Shown here: piece by piece, positions 1 through 8,687 of the stretch
How the letters are laid out: every line of letters begins with the position of its first letter
How positions within the stretch are numbered: position 1 is the stretch's first letter
Source: Burkholderiales bacterium
GTDB taxonomy: Bacteria > Pseudomonadota > Gammaproteobacteria > Burkholderiales > SG8-41
Assembly (NCBI GenBank): GCA_020854035.1
Contig: JADZGE010000074.1
Coordinates: 1 to 41,953, forward strand
DNA length: 41,953 bases
Reading direction: 5' to 3'
Program-made: the position numbers and the translations under genes
Notes under the pieces: generated by a model
Told to the model about the DNA's origin: nothing
Database searches by the model: none
What the model saw: only the letters and a program-made list of their open reading frames with translations

Positions 1-1163
<1,163 letters not shown>

Positions 1164-1241
1164 CGAATGGTAGCGGCGAGGGCGATCCCCGCCGCTCAAC
1201 CGGCCACCGGGAACCCGGGAGCCGGGCTGATTCCGAACAGG

Positions 1242-1268
1242 AAACCCCGCCGCGGCGGGGTTTCTTCT
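1242..1268 (+). terminator. Intrinsic terminator after groEL
   Basis: A perfect 22-nt palindrome (1242-1263), AAACCCCGCC...GGCGGGGTTT, is followed by TTCTTCTT-type pyrimidine sequence to about 1269. The stem is extremely GC-rich with flanking A and T runs, so it could work in both directions, but only groEL lies close upstream. Confidence 0.85.
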
Positions 1269-1269
1269 T

Positions 1270-1594
1270 GGTGCGCCCGGCAGGGCGCGAAATCCGGCCC
1301 ACGCCATCGGGGAACTCGAGCCGCCGTCAGGACGGTGCGGGTGACCGTGCCGTCGACCGGATACCGAAGGGATTGCTCTTGTGCGCGTATCGCGTGCTTC
1401 CCGGTAGTGGAGCCCGCCCCTTCACCGCTTCCCGGGCGGACCGAGAAGTCGTGCGCGCTCAACGCCTTGCCAGCACCCGGCGGACCGCTCGAAGCCGTCG
1501 GGTCGTAATCCCCTGGCGCGACCGGTAGAATAGGAATCCGCCCCGCGCCGGGGCGGGGCGAGTCCGACGACAACGGCGCACCGCAGGAGGAATC
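1270..1594. other. Non-coding spacer between groEL terminator and gshA
   Basis: I see no convincing gene here. It holds a small GC hairpin at about 1540-1556 (CGCCCCG-CGC-CGGGGCG) and a weak -10-like TAGAAT at 1526-1531 with no good -35. The latter could belong to a gshA promoter. A ribosome binding site (GCAGGAGG) sits just before the gshA start at 1595. Confidence 0.5.
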
Positions 1595-2896
1595 ATGACC
1601 GTACCGCGCCTGAAAACAGCGCTCGCCGGCCCCCTGCCGGACCTCGAACGCCAGCTCCTCGCGGCCCAGCCCGACATCGAACGCTGGCTGCGCGGGAAGT
1701 GGCAGGAGCACGCGGCGCCGTTCTACTGCTCCGTCGATCTCCGCAACAGCGGCTTCAAGTTGGCGCCGGTCGACACGAACCTCTTTCCGGGCGGGTTCAA
1801 CAACCTCAATCCGGACTTCCACCCGTTGTGCGTGCAGGCGGCGATGGCGGCGATCGAGAAGATCTGCCCCGACGCCCGGCGCATGGTGCTCGTACCCGAG
1901 AACCACACGCGCAACCAGTTCTACCTGCAGAACGTCGTGGTGCTGCATAACATGCTGCGGAACGCAGGCATGGAGGTGCGCATCGGCAGCCTGCTGCGAG
2001 ACATCACGGCGCCCACCGAGGTCGCCCTCGCGAGCGGGGCGAAGCTCGTGCTGGAGCCGATCGAGCGGCGCGGCAACCGCATCGTGGTGGGCGGCTTCGA
2101 CCCGGGCGTGATCCTGCTCAACAACGACCTTTCCTCCGGGACGCCCGAAATCCTCGCGGGCCTGGCGCAGCGCGTGCTCCCCCCGCTCCACGCCGGCTGG
2201 ACGGTGCGGCGCAAGTCGCACCACTTCCAGGCCTACAAGGAAGTGGCCGAGGAATTCGCCGGATTGCTCGGCATCGATCCCTGGCTCATCAACCCGTTCT
2301 TCGAGAAATGCGGCCGGATCAACTTCCGGGAGAGGAAGGGCGAGGAGTGCCTCGAGGGCTACGTCACGGAGATCCTCGACGATATCCGCGCGAAGTATCG
2401 CGAGTACGACATCAAGGAAGACCCTTTCGTCATCGTCAAGGCCGACGCCGGCACCTACGGCATGGGCATCATGACCGTGAAGGATCCCTCCGAGGTCAAG
2501 GACCTCAATCGTAACCAGCGCAAGAAGATGGCCGTGGTGAAGGAAGGGCTGCAAGTCCACGAGGTGATGGTGCAGGAGGGCGTCTACTCCTTCGAGACGG
2601 TGGATGACGCCGTCGCCGAGCCCGTCGTCTACATGATCGATCACTTCGTGGTGGGCGGCTTCTACCGCGTGCACACCGCCCGCGGCAAGGATCAGAACCT
2701 CAACGCGCCCGGCATGCAGTTCAAGCCGCTCGCGTTCGCCGCGCCCTGCTCCTCGCCCAACCCCGACGACCCGGGCTGCCCGCCCAACCGCTTCTACGCC
2801 TACGGCGCGATCGCCCGGCTGGCGCTCCTCGCCGCCGCGATCGAGCTCGAAACCGACGCCCCGCTCGAACCGCGGGATTCCCCGGGCGCGGCCTGA
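1595..2896 (+). CDS. gshA: Glutamate-cysteine ligase, ferrooxidans-type
   Basis: It catalyses ATP-dependent joining of glutamate and cysteine, the first step of glutathione synthesis, in the cytoplasm. The 433-residue protein belongs to the proteobacterial GshA type recognised by a start such as YCSVDLRNSGFKLAPVDTN and a following LFPGGFNNL, and by a C-terminal half with DAGTYGMGIMTV and NAPGMQFKPL. This type is unrelated in sequence to the E. coli enzyme and is common in beta- and acidithiobacilli. An AGGAGG ribosome site lies 5 bases before the ATG. The gshB gene starts 108 bp downstream on the same strand, so the two probably form one unit. Only weak promoter-like sequence is visible upstream. 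Confidence 0.95.
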   Translation: MTVPRLKTALAGPLPDLERQLLAAQPDIERWLRGKWQEHAAPFYCSVDLRNSGFKLAPVDTNLFPGGFNNLNPDFHPLCVQAAMAAIEKICPDARRMVLVPENHTRNQFYLQNVVVLHNMLRNAGMEVRIGSLLRDITAPTEVALASGAKLVLEPIERRGNRIVVGGFDPGVILLNNDLSSGTPEILAGLAQRVLPPLHAGWTVRRKSHHFQAYKEVAEEFAGLLGIDPWLINPFFEKCGRINFRERKGEECLEGYVTEILDDIRAKYREYDIKEDPFVIVKADAGTYGMGIMTVKDPSEVKDLNRNQRKKMAVVKEGLQVHEVMVQEGVYSFETVDDAVAEPVVYMIDHFVVGGFYRVHTARGKDQNLNAPGMQFKPLAFAAPCSSPNPDDPGCPPNRFYAYGAIARLALLAAAIELETDAPLEPRDSPGAA

Positions 2897-3004
2897 TCCT
2901 CCGCTACACTTGGCGGCGGAGCGAGGGCCAAGGGGCGGGGGGACCGGTGTCGCGCCCGGGTCCTCGCCCGGGTCCTCCCGATTTCAGCCGCCGGCGATTG
3001 CCCG

Positions 3005-3970
3005 ATGAAACTCGCCTTCGTAGTCGACCCGCTCGACTCGTTCAAGATCTACAAGGACACCACCTTCGCGATGATGCGCGAGGCCGCCGCGCGCGGTCAC
3101 GAGCTCCACACGCTCGCGCCGGAGGACATCCTCTGGGCCGGCGAAGTCGTGCTGGGCGAGTCGCGCCGCACCGTGCTGACGGGCGAGAAGCCGCGCTGGT
3201 ATCGCGTCGAGGCCCCGGCACGCGTCCCGTTGCGGGAATTCGACGCCGTGGTGATGCGCAAGGACCCGCCCTTCGACATCGAGTACGTCTACAGCACCTA
3301 CCTCCTCGAACTTGCCGAAGCACAGGGCGCGAGGGTATTCAACCGCGCCCGCGCCATCCGCGACTGGAACGAGAAGATGGGCATCACCCGCTTCACGCGC
3401 TTCATCGCGCCCACCATCGTTGCCCGGAGCGAGGCGCCGGTGAGGGAGTTCCTCGAGGAGCACGGCGACATCATTCTCAAGCCCCTCGATGGCATGGGCG
3501 GAGCGTCGGTATTCCGCGTGCACAGGGGCGACCACAATCTCAACGTCATCGTCGAGACCGTCATGCACTACGGGCGCCGGACCATCATGGCGCAGCGCTA
3601 CATCCCCGAGATCCGCGACGGGGACAAGCGCGTGCTGCTGATCGGCGGCAAGGTCGTACCCTACTGCCTCGCGCGGATCCCGAAGCCGGGCGAGACCCGC
3701 GGCAACCTCGCCGCCGGCGGCACCGGTGTCGCGCGGGAGCTCACCGCGCGCGACCGCGAGATCGCCGAGACGCTCGCCCCGGCGCTCGCCGCCGAGGGGC
3801 TGCTCCTCGTCGGGCTCGACGTGATCGGCGATTACCTGACCGAGGTCAACGTCACCAGTCCCACCTGTTTCCAGGAGATCATGGAGCAGACCGGGTTCAA
3901 CGTCGCCGGACTGTTCGTCGACGCGCTCGAAGCGGCGTGCGCGGCCGGCGGGAAGGGCGGCCCCGGGTGA
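3005..3970 (+). CDS. gshB: Glutathione synthetase
   Basis: Second enzyme of glutathione synthesis: it adds glycine to gamma-glutamylcysteine with ATP. The 321-residue length is usual. The N-terminal pre-ATP-grasp domain begins MKLAFVVDPLDSFK, the segment VMRKDPPFD is diagnostic, and the ATP-grasp part contains KPLDGMGGASVFR (about residues 159-171), the IPEIRDGDKRVLLI strand and EVNVTSPTCFQEI near the end. The stop TGA overlaps the GTG start of the next gene, a Crp/Fnr regulator, which suggests translational coupling. In many betaproteobacteria gshB is followed closely by the PTS EIIA gene. Here about 18 kb of other DNA lies between them. Confidence 0.97.
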   Translation: MKLAFVVDPLDSFKIYKDTTFAMMREAAARGHELHTLAPEDILWAGEVVLGESRRTVLTGEKPRWYRVEAPARVPLREFDAVVMRKDPPFDIEYVYSTYLLELAEAQGARVFNRARAIRDWNEKMGITRFTRFIAPTIVARSEAPVREFLEEHGDIILKPLDGMGGASVFRVHRGDHNLNVIVETVMHYGRRTIMAQRYIPEIRDGDKRVLLIGGKVVPYCLARIPKPGETRGNLAAGGTGVARELTARDREIAETLAPALAAEGLLLVGLDVIGDYLTEVNVTSPTCFQEIMEQTGFNVAGLFVDALEAACAAGGKGGPG

Positions 3971-4611
3971 GCGTCGCGGGCGGCCGGAACCGGTTCGCGT
4001 TGAGCCCCGAGGAGCTCCGGGGCATGACGGCGCACGCGGTCACGCGCTCGTTCCCGAGGCACGCGGTGGTCATCAACGAGGGCGACCGCACCGACTCGCT
4101 CTACATCATCGTCGAAGGCCGCGTGAAGGCCTACGTCGCCGACGCCGACGGCAGGGAGGCCGTGCTCTCCACGCAGGGGCCGGGGGAATACTTCGGCGAG
4201 GTGGCGCTCGACGAGGGGCCGCGCTCCGCCTCGGTGGTGACGCTCGAGCCTTCCCGCTTCCTCATCGTGCCGAAGAACGATTTCAAGGAGTTCCTTGCGC
4301 GCAACCCGGCGTTCGCGGCGCGCGTGATCGAGAAGCTCATACACCGCGTGCGGGCGTTGACCGAGACCGTGAAGAGCCTCGCGCTGATGGACGTCTACGG
4401 GCGCATCGCGCGCGTGCTCCTCGAACTCGCCGAGGAGCGCGATGGCAGGCTCGTCATCGCCGAGCGCCTCACGCAGAAGGAGATCGCGAGCCGGGTGGGC
4501 GCCTCGCGCGAGATGGTGAGCTTGATCCTCAAGGATCTCACGGCGGGCGGCTACATCCGGAACGAGGGCCGCGGCACGGTGATCGAGCGCACCCCGCCGC
4601 CGCGGTGGTAG
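3967..4611 (+). CDS. Crp/Fnr-family transcription regulator
   Basis: Predicted DNA-binding regulator of 214 residues. The GTG start overlaps the gshB stop (GTGA). This start leaves a protein of normal Crp length. The cyclic-nucleotide-binding beta-roll occupies about residues 15-130, with a phosphate-binding-cassette-like stretch GEVALDEGPRSASVV that keeps the Arg-Ser seen in cAMP binders. A dimerisation helix follows. The winged helix (about 150-210) contains the recognition region LTQKEIASRVGASREMVS. No cysteine cluster of Fnr type is present, so a nucleotide ligand is more likely than an iron-sulfur cluster. A class III cyclase (18288-19403) could supply that ligand, which is inference. 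Coupling to gshB hints at a redox or glutathione link that the sequence cannot prove. Confidence 0.88.
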   Translation: MSVAGGRNRFALSPEELRGMTAHAVTRSFPRHAVVINEGDRTDSLYIIVEGRVKAYVADADGREAVLSTQGPGEYFGEVALDEGPRSASVVTLEPSRFLIVPKNDFKEFLARNPAFAARVIEKLIHRVRALTETVKSLALMDVYGRIARVLLELAEERDGRLVIAERLTQKEIASRVGASREMVSLILKDLTAGGYIRNEGRGTVIERTPPPRW

Positions 4612-4632
4612 TCGCCGCTCGCCCGGCGCGTG

Positions 4633-5070
4633 CTATCGCGCCGATCCGAGCGGGTCCTCCCAGCGCATACCGAAGAATCTGCCGAAGTCGCCATCGGTCG
4701 AGCACACGATGAGGCCGTGCTCGATTGCGAGGGCGGCGAGATGGGCGTCCGGCACCAGGTTGGCGTGAACGCCCGGCGCCGCGAGGAGCTCGCCCAGGAT
4801 TTCGGCATGGCGCTCCGTCGGCTCGGGAATCCACACCGGTTCGCAGGCGAGCCATGCGAGCACCTGCCGCCACGCAGCCGGCATCGTGGCGGGCCGCTCG
4901 AACACCCGGGGATTGGTCGTCACGCGCAGGAAAGCGAGCAGGCTCGACCAGGGAAGACCGACGGGCGCGGCGCCGTTCAGGCGCCCGTCCAGCCACTGCC
5001 GGGCGCGCTCGTGCCGGGGAAACGATTCCACGCTCGCATATACCAGCAGGTTGGCGTCGACCAGGATCAA
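4633..5070 (-). CDS. VapC-type PIN-domain toxin (TA module 1)
   Basis: Predicted PIN ribonuclease of 145 residues. It begins MILVDANLLVYA with the first PIN aspartate, continues with LPWSSLLAFLRVTTNPRVF, a variant seen in this VapC subgroup, and ends with PDAHLAALAIEHG and STDGDF carrying the later acidic residues. The usual second acid of the PIN quartet is not obvious. The TTG start at 5070 is chosen because TTGA overlaps the antitoxin stop by 4 bases, the usual vapBC arrangement. It is convergent with the Crp-type gene, only 21 bp from its stop. It lies outside the SBP array proper, just upstream of the first SBP. Confidence 0.88.
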   Translation of the reverse strand: MILVDANLLVYASVESFPRHERARQWLDGRLNGAAPVGLPWSSLLAFLRVTTNPRVFERPATMPAAWRQVLAWLACEPVWIPEPTERHAEILGELLAAPGVHANLVPDAHLAALAIEHGLIVCSTDGDFGRFFGMRWEDPLGSAR

Positions 5071-5318
5071 CGGTAGCGCTCGCCCTCCGCCACCGCGAGC
5101 ACTTCGGCCACGTTGTCGACGTTTCCGGGGAGGCAGCGCCCGAGAGACAGACTCTCCGTCCGGAAGGACGTGCGGGACATCACCGGCGGGGCTGTCATGC
5201 GGGCAAGGCCCTGCCGCAGGGCCTCGTTGACGATTTGCTTGAGCGTCGCATTGCGCGCGCGGCGCACCCGCTCCAGCGCCGCTGCCACATCCTTGTCCAG
5301 ACTGAGCGTGGTCCGCAT
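5067..5318 (-). CDS. Ribbon-helix-helix antitoxin (TA module 1)
   Basis: 83-residue VapB-like antitoxin. The N-terminus MRTTLSLDKDVAAALER is a ribbon-helix-helix (CopG/Arc) DNA-binding fold, and the C-terminal half would wrap the cognate PIN toxin. Its stop overlaps the toxin start. A promoter with consensus TTGACA lies directly in front, with repeated CATCAA/TTGATG words that look like the operator. The predicted transcription start falls nearly on the ATG, so the message could be leaderless. The pair is probably autoregulated by the RHH protein. Confidence 0.86.
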   Translation of the reverse strand: MRTTLSLDKDVAAALERVRRARNATLKQIVNEALRQGLARMTAPPVMSRTSFRTESLSLGRCLPGNVDNVAEVLAVAEGERYR

Positions 5319-5355
5319 GCATCAAAGCATAACAATCTTGATGTCTTGATGTCAA
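5319..5355 (-). promoter_or_regulatory. Promoter/operator of TA module 1
   Basis: Read on the - strand: TTGACA (5355-5350), 18-bp spacer, TATGCT (5331-5326), and the antitoxin ATG at 5318. The words CATCAA (5320-5325) and TTGATG (5338-5343 and 5346-5351) form repeated, partly inverted half-sites across the promoter. This fits an RHH operator. The -10 to ATG distance leaves almost no leader. Confidence 0.65.
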
Positions 5356-5600
5356 CGGCTGCACCTCGCGCGGAGATCGCGTCGGGGCGCGGCGGCATAC
5401 CGGGCGCCCTCCGGGGCCTCGCGCGTAGGGCCATTTCCCCCGCGGGGCGGGCGCAGCACCGGCGCCGCCACCGGTGCTCTCGGCGGCCGCGCGTGAATAT
5501 TCCGCACGCGCCATCCGCAGGACTGCGCGCCCTCCCCTCCGCAGCGGGCCTATGATGGCCTCGATGCCGCCGGGATGCCGGCTGCGCGGGGAGGTGCGGG

Positions 5601-6605
5601 ATGTCGGGGATGCGTCCAGAGAATCGCCGAAGGCTCTTCCTGGCAGGCGCCGCGTCGAGCGTGTTCGCCTGGCCCGCAATCCCGCTCGCTCAGGAGAGGC
5701 GACCCGTGGTGATCGGCTGGCTGCACCCGGGATCGCGCGAGGCGAGCGGCCGAGGTCTTCCGGCCTTCAAGGAGCGCATGACGGCGCTCGGCTGGAAGGA
5801 CGGTTCGAGCTACGTCGTCGTGGCGCGCTGGGCGGATACGCAGGTGGAACGCCTGCCCGCCCTCGCCGAAGAGCTTAAGGCCAGTCACCCGTCGGTGATC
5901 GTTGCGGTGCTCGATGTCTCGGCCATCGCCGTCGCGAAGGCAGCGCCGAACGTCCCGGTGGTGCAGGTCCAGGGCCGCGGGCCGGTCGATTCCGGGCTTG
6001 CGGCGAGTCTCGCGCGCCCGGGCGGGATGGTGACCGGAGTCATCAACATGATCACCGAGGTATCCGGAAAGTACCTCGAGCTGCTGATCGACGCCGCACC
6101 CGGACTCGAGCGGGTCGGCTTCCTGACCGATGACGCCCGCCCCGCGTGGCGTGTCGCGAGCATGGAGCAGGCGCGCCGCGCGGCGGCCCGCTACCCGGTA
6201 GAGGTGCGCTTCGCCGAAGCGAGGACGCCCGCGGAGATCGAACCGGCGATGCAGCGCCTCGCGAAGGAGAGCGTGCAGGCGCTCGTCCTCCTGCCCAGCA
6301 CCTGGTTCACGTCCGAAAGGCGGCGGATCGTTCGCGGCGCGCTGGCGCGGCGCTGGCCGGTCATCGCCGGCCCCCAGTCGTTCGTCGAGGAGGGCGCGCT
6401 GCTCGCATACAGCGCCGATTCCCGGGCGAACTTCCGGCGCGCCGCGGAGTATGTCGACCGGATCCTGAAAGGCGCGAAGCCCGGCGATCTGCCGATCGAG
6501 CAGTCCGCGAGTTTCGTGCTGGCGGTGAACCTGAAGACGGCGAAGGCGCTCGGGATCACGCTCCCGCAATCGATCCTCCTGCAGGCGACGAGGGTGATCG
6601 AGTGA
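5601..6605 (+). CDS. ABC transporter substrate-binding protein, PF04392 type (SBP1)
   Basis: Predicted periplasmic binding protein of 334 residues. The N-terminus carries a twin-arginine-like NRRRLFLAGAAS followed by a hydrophobic run ending near IPLAQ, so it is exported. The body is the two-lobed ABC_sub_bind (TrpX-like) fold: VIGWLHPGS, ALGWKDGSSYVV, LARPGGMVTGV, YVDRILKGAKPGDLPIEQ and the tail GITLPQSILLQATRVIE. No permease or ATPase gene is near. Its last 83 bases including GTGAA are identical to those of SBP2. The stop overlaps a GTG (6602) that opens a remnant of another SBP N-terminus. It is the first member of the array. Ligand unknown. Confidence 0.88.
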   Translation: MSGMRPENRRRLFLAGAASSVFAWPAIPLAQERRPVVIGWLHPGSREASGRGLPAFKERMTALGWKDGSSYVVVARWADTQVERLPALAEELKASHPSVIVAVLDVSAIAVAKAAPNVPVVQVQGRGPVDSGLAASLARPGGMVTGVINMITEVSGKYLELLIDAAPGLERVGFLTDDARPAWRVASMEQARRAAARYPVEVRFAEARTPAEIEPAMQRLAKESVQALVLLPSTWFTSERRRIVRGALARRWPVIAGPQSFVEEGALLAYSADSRANFRRAAEYVDRILKGAKPGDLPIEQSASFVLAVNLKTAKALGITLPQSILLQATRVIE

Positions 6606-6680
6606 AGAGCGAATCCGATCAAGTCAATCCGGGCCGCGGCATTCGAGCGGAGACTTCGCGTCGTTCGGCCACGGTACCGC
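6602..6680 (+). pseudogene. N-terminal remnant of an SBP gene, cut by TA module 2
   Basis: A GTG overlapping the SBP1 stop opens a short frame beginning VKSESDQVNPGRGIRAETSRRSAT. It resembles the N-termini of SBP4 (MSRESGY...GADAVRRST) and of the pseudogene at 7493, including the ES, the RxRADxxRRS spacing and the DNA words. No SBP body follows. The - strand PIN toxin stop comes within about 25 bp of the end of the match. This is a short degenerate match, so moderate confidence. Confidence 0.5.
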
Positions 6681-6700
6681 GCGGATCAACACAGTGGGCG

Positions 6701-7129
6701 CTAGACGCCGGAATCCCTGAGCACGATGTCGAGCGCGCGAACCGGAGGCACGATCAGGACTCCCCGCAGCGTGCGCCCGTAAAGGCGTCCGAAGTCGCCC
6801 GCGTCGCCTGTCACGAGCAAATCGGCGCCCGCATGCACCGCGGCGGCCAGTATCGGCGAGTCCTTGAGCGGCAAGCCCCCTTCGCGCGCCCATTCCACCA
6901 GCGCCGCAGGCGCTTCGGGGACGAGGGCGGTCTGCGCAAGCACGGAAGCGAGGCGATCTTCAAAACCGGCCGACTTGACGGCGAGATTGCGCCGCGCCTC
7001 TTCCATCGCGTGCCTGGACGTAACCAACTCGCAGCGGCGCGCCCGCGCCAGCGCGACCAGCTCCTGCGCGCGGCCTTCCGCGCGATGCGCGGCCGAGAAT
7101 ATCACGTTGGCGTCGAAGAAAAGCTTCAA
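6701..7129 (-). CDS. PIN-domain toxin paired with AbrB antitoxin (TA module 2)
   Basis: 142-residue PIN-domain protein. It starts MKLFFDANVIFSAAH with the first metal-binding aspartate, has an EEARRNL acid in the middle, and ends with KDSPILAAAVHAGADLLVTGDAGDF, which supplies the remaining acids. The start overlaps the upstream antitoxin stop by 4 bases. It is clearly paralogous to the toxin at 13937-14368 (shared DANVxFSAAH, EARRN, ILVTGD, DF), so modules 2 and 5 are a duplicated type. It is antisense to the SBP genes. Confidence 0.86.
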   Translation of the reverse strand: MKLFFDANVIFSAAHRAEGRAQELVALARARRCELVTSRHAMEEARRNLAVKSAGFEDRLASVLAQTALVPEAPAALVEWAREGGLPLKDSPILAAAVHAGADLLVTGDAGDFGRLYGRTLRGVLIVPPVRALDIVLRDSGV

Positions 7130-7380
7130 CGCTTGCGGCGTGAGAGCGCTTTTCGTACCCGCGCCTTCTCCGGTTCAGTGAGCCGGTTGGCGTCCTCGAA
7201 TTCCTTGACGCGGGAATCGGTGTACAGCTCGATGGGATACACGGCGGCGGGCCGCAGGATCACGGCGCCGTCGTCCGTCGCCTCGACGATGAGCGTTCCG
7301 GCACCTTGCAGTCCCAGCTTGCGCAGCACCCCGGCGGGCAGCGAGAGCTGGCCCTTCTTGCCGAGCTTGACGATGTCCAT
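7126..7380 (-). CDS. AbrB/MazE-type antitoxin (TA module 2)
   Basis: 84 residues with a swapped-hairpin AbrB N-terminus, MDIVKLGKKGQLSLPAGVLRKLG, followed by a toxin-binding tail with YPIELYTDSRVKEFE. It is paralogous to the antitoxin at 14369-14632, with the same VYPIExYTD and EFE motifs. The gene is coupled to its toxin by a 4-base overlap. A palindrome upstream (7404-7423) shares sequence with the one in front of the paralogue, so the two antitoxins may recognise the same operator. Confidence 0.86.
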   Translation of the reverse strand: MDIVKLGKKGQLSLPAGVLRKLGLQGAGTLIVEATDDGAVILRPAAVYPIELYTDSRVKEFEDANRLTEPEKARVRKALSRRKR

Positions 7381-7403
7381 GGCTCTCTCCGGCTTCCGGG
7401 ATT

Positions 7404-7423
7404 CCGGATTGTCGCATATCCGG
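7404..7423 (-). promoter_or_regulatory. Candidate AbrB operator of TA module 2
   Basis: Inverted repeat CCGGAT - 8 nt - ATCCGG, 24 bp from the antitoxin start. Its core GGATT-N3-GCA-N-ATCCGG matches the upstream site of TA module 5 (GGATT-N3-GCA-NN-ATCCGG). Confidence 0.55.
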
Positions 7424-7439
7424 AGGCGATATCGCGTCG

Positions 7440-7496
7440 GTGTGCGGCTCCTCCCCGCGCGAGCTCGCCGTGCGCGCGGATCGGGTGATCGAGTGA
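7440..7496 (+). pseudogene. C-terminal remnant of an SBP gene
   Basis: A + strand frame ending in PRELAVRADRVIE-stop. The last eight residues are identical to the end of SBP3 (VRADRVIE), and the preceding SSPRELA aligns with its LTLPQSIL. The stop TGA overlaps a GTG (7493) that starts the next SBP pseudogene, so coupling is preserved although the body is gone. Confidence 0.7.
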
Positions 7497-7925
7497 ACCG
7501 CCATCATCGATCGGAAATGGACTTGGAACCATTTCCGCTGTCCATTTCCCCTCTCCTCTCGGGAGAGGGGGAAGGGGGGGAGCCGGACTGCGGACATGCA
7601 TCCCTCACCCCCAGCCCTCTCTCCCGAGTGGAGAGGGGCGATTCCAGCGGAAACGGTGCGGACGCCGTTTCCGAATCGATCGTGGCCGGCTCGCGTCGCC
7701 GCGTTCGAGCGGACGCGGGACCGCGCAGCTCAACGCGGCGGGAGTTTCTCGGGCTTGCGGCGGCGTGGCCCGTGGTCGGCTCGATCGGCGCGGCGCTCGC
7801 GCCCCGCGAGGGAATCGCGCAGGCAAAGCCGGCGGCGGCGAAAGTCTGGCGCATTGGATTCATCGTGCCCGGCCGTGGCGCTCCCGACTCGTCCAGTGCG
7901 TTGCGCGAAGGCCTGCGGGCGATCA
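7493..7925 (+). pseudogene. Truncated SBP gene with a hairpin element in its N-terminal part
   Basis: The GTG overlapping the previous tail opens a continuous frame. After an inserted composite hairpin element (7512-7673) it resumes with an SBP N-terminus: GSRRRVRADAGPRSSTRREFLGLAAAW, then a signal-peptide-like stretch and KVWRIGFIVPGRGAPDSS. Bases 7845-7917 match SBP3 bases 9825-9897 at about 70 of 73 positions, so the copy is recent. Similarity stops abruptly after LREGL, and the - strand PIN toxin of module 3 begins to occupy the DNA about 50 bp later. More than two thirds of the gene is missing. Confidence 0.8.
7512..7673. repeat. Composite four-hairpin element
   Basis: Four hairpins in symmetric order. 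CGGAAATGG-N8-CCATTTCCG (7512-7537) is the left outer one. CCCCTCTCC-N5-GGAGAGGGG (7548-7570) and a related GCCCTCTC...GAGAGGGGC (7614-7639) are the inner pair. CGGAAACGG-N8-CCGTTTCCG (7648-7673) is the right outer one. The outer stems are 9 bp with 8-nt loops. The element lies within the N-terminal codons of an SBP pseudogene without breaking the frame. Confidence 0.75.
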
Positions 7926-7975
7926 CCGCGTGCTGCTCGCCGCGCCCCGACTTGTGGCGCCGCGCCGGGATTCGA

Positions 7976-8344
7976 TCAGACGCGGTAGGGGATCACCACG
8001 AACGCGAATTGTCCGGGCGGGAAATCGCGCCGATTGCGGGTTGCAAGCCTGAGGCCGTGCCGCTGCGCAATCGCGGCCTGAAAGGCGTCGGGAAGTTTCC
8101 AGCCATGTGCCCGCCGCAGTGCGGCGGCGAGATCGGCAGTGGGCGCGTCGATTGGCAGGTTGGGAAACCGGTCGAGCAGCCGCGCCGCCTTCGGCACGGT
8201 TCCGGTCGTAAAGCCGGCCAGCACTTCCGCGCGCGTGATGACCGAAATCGCGGCCTCGGCATGCGTCTGGGCGAGGAACCGGGAGGCCCGCTCGATGCCA
8301 TTGAAGTGATCGATGAGGATGACGGAATCGAGCAGGAGCTTCAC
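7976..8344 (-). CDS. VapC-type PIN-domain toxin (TA module 3)
   Basis: 122 residues. It has the PIN layout MKLLLDSVILIDHF (first acid), VITRAEVLAGF (second), KLPDAFQAAIAQRHG (third) and LATRNRRDFPP (last), all present, so the nuclease is probably active. It overlaps the CopG antitoxin by 4 bases. It sits directly after the truncated SBP gene on the opposite strand. Confidence 0.9.
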   Translation of the reverse strand: MKLLLDSVILIDHFNGIERASRFLAQTHAEAAISVITRAEVLAGFTTGTVPKAARLLDRFPNLPIDAPTADLAAALRRAHGWKLPDAFQAAIAQRHGLRLATRNRRDFPPGQFAFVVIPYRV

Positions 8345-8583
8345 TTGCGCCGGTTCCAGTCCCGCCGCAGCCGCCTCTGGTACGCGAGGCCGTCACCGTG
8401 CCGCCAGGCTCCTTCAGTTTCGCGCAGCACCCGCGCGAACTGCCCGGGATCGGCCTCGCTTCGCTCCCGGTACTGCCGGATGGCGCGGCGCACGAGTTCG
8501 GTCATGCGCGTGCGGTTCGCCTTGGCCGCGCGGTCGAGCCAGGCCTTGTCCTCGGGGTCGAGGCTGATGATTGTGCGAATCAT
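8341..8583 (-). CDS. CopG-type antitoxin (TA module 3)
   Basis: 80 residues. MIRTIISLDPEDKAWLDRAA and the following helix MTELVRRAIRQYRER make a ribbon-helix-helix, and the basic C-terminus would contact the toxin. The ATG at 8583 is chosen because it starts the RHH strand; the frame extends further upstream without family resemblance. Two TGATATCA-like palindromes lie just upstream and are likely operator half-sites. Confidence 0.84.
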   Translation of the reverse strand: MIRTIISLDPEDKAWLDRAAKANRTRMTELVRRAIRQYRERSEADPGQFARVLRETEGAWRHGDGLAYQRRLRRDWNRRK

Positions 8584-8597
8584 GGGACGCTCGCCAA

Positions 8598-8624
8598 CGA
8601 TATCACCGGGAAGAAATGATATCA
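8598..8624 (-). promoter_or_regulatory. Candidate operator of TA module 3
   Basis: Two copies of an 8-bp palindrome, CGATATCA (8598-8605) and TGATATCA (8617-8624), 19 bp apart and 15-41 bp before the antitoxin start. The spacing is close to two helical turns, as expected for paired RHH dimers. Confidence 0.55.
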
Positions 8625-8687
8625 GCCGGAGCCGAGCGCGCCAAGCGGCGATCTCGAAAGCGGTGCCCGCGCCTGCGAGGCGATTCC

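Noticed and set aside
1196..2674. 492-codon - strand frame opposite gshA
   Set aside because: Mirror frame of a clear gshA with His/Asp/Leu-rich composition and no domain.
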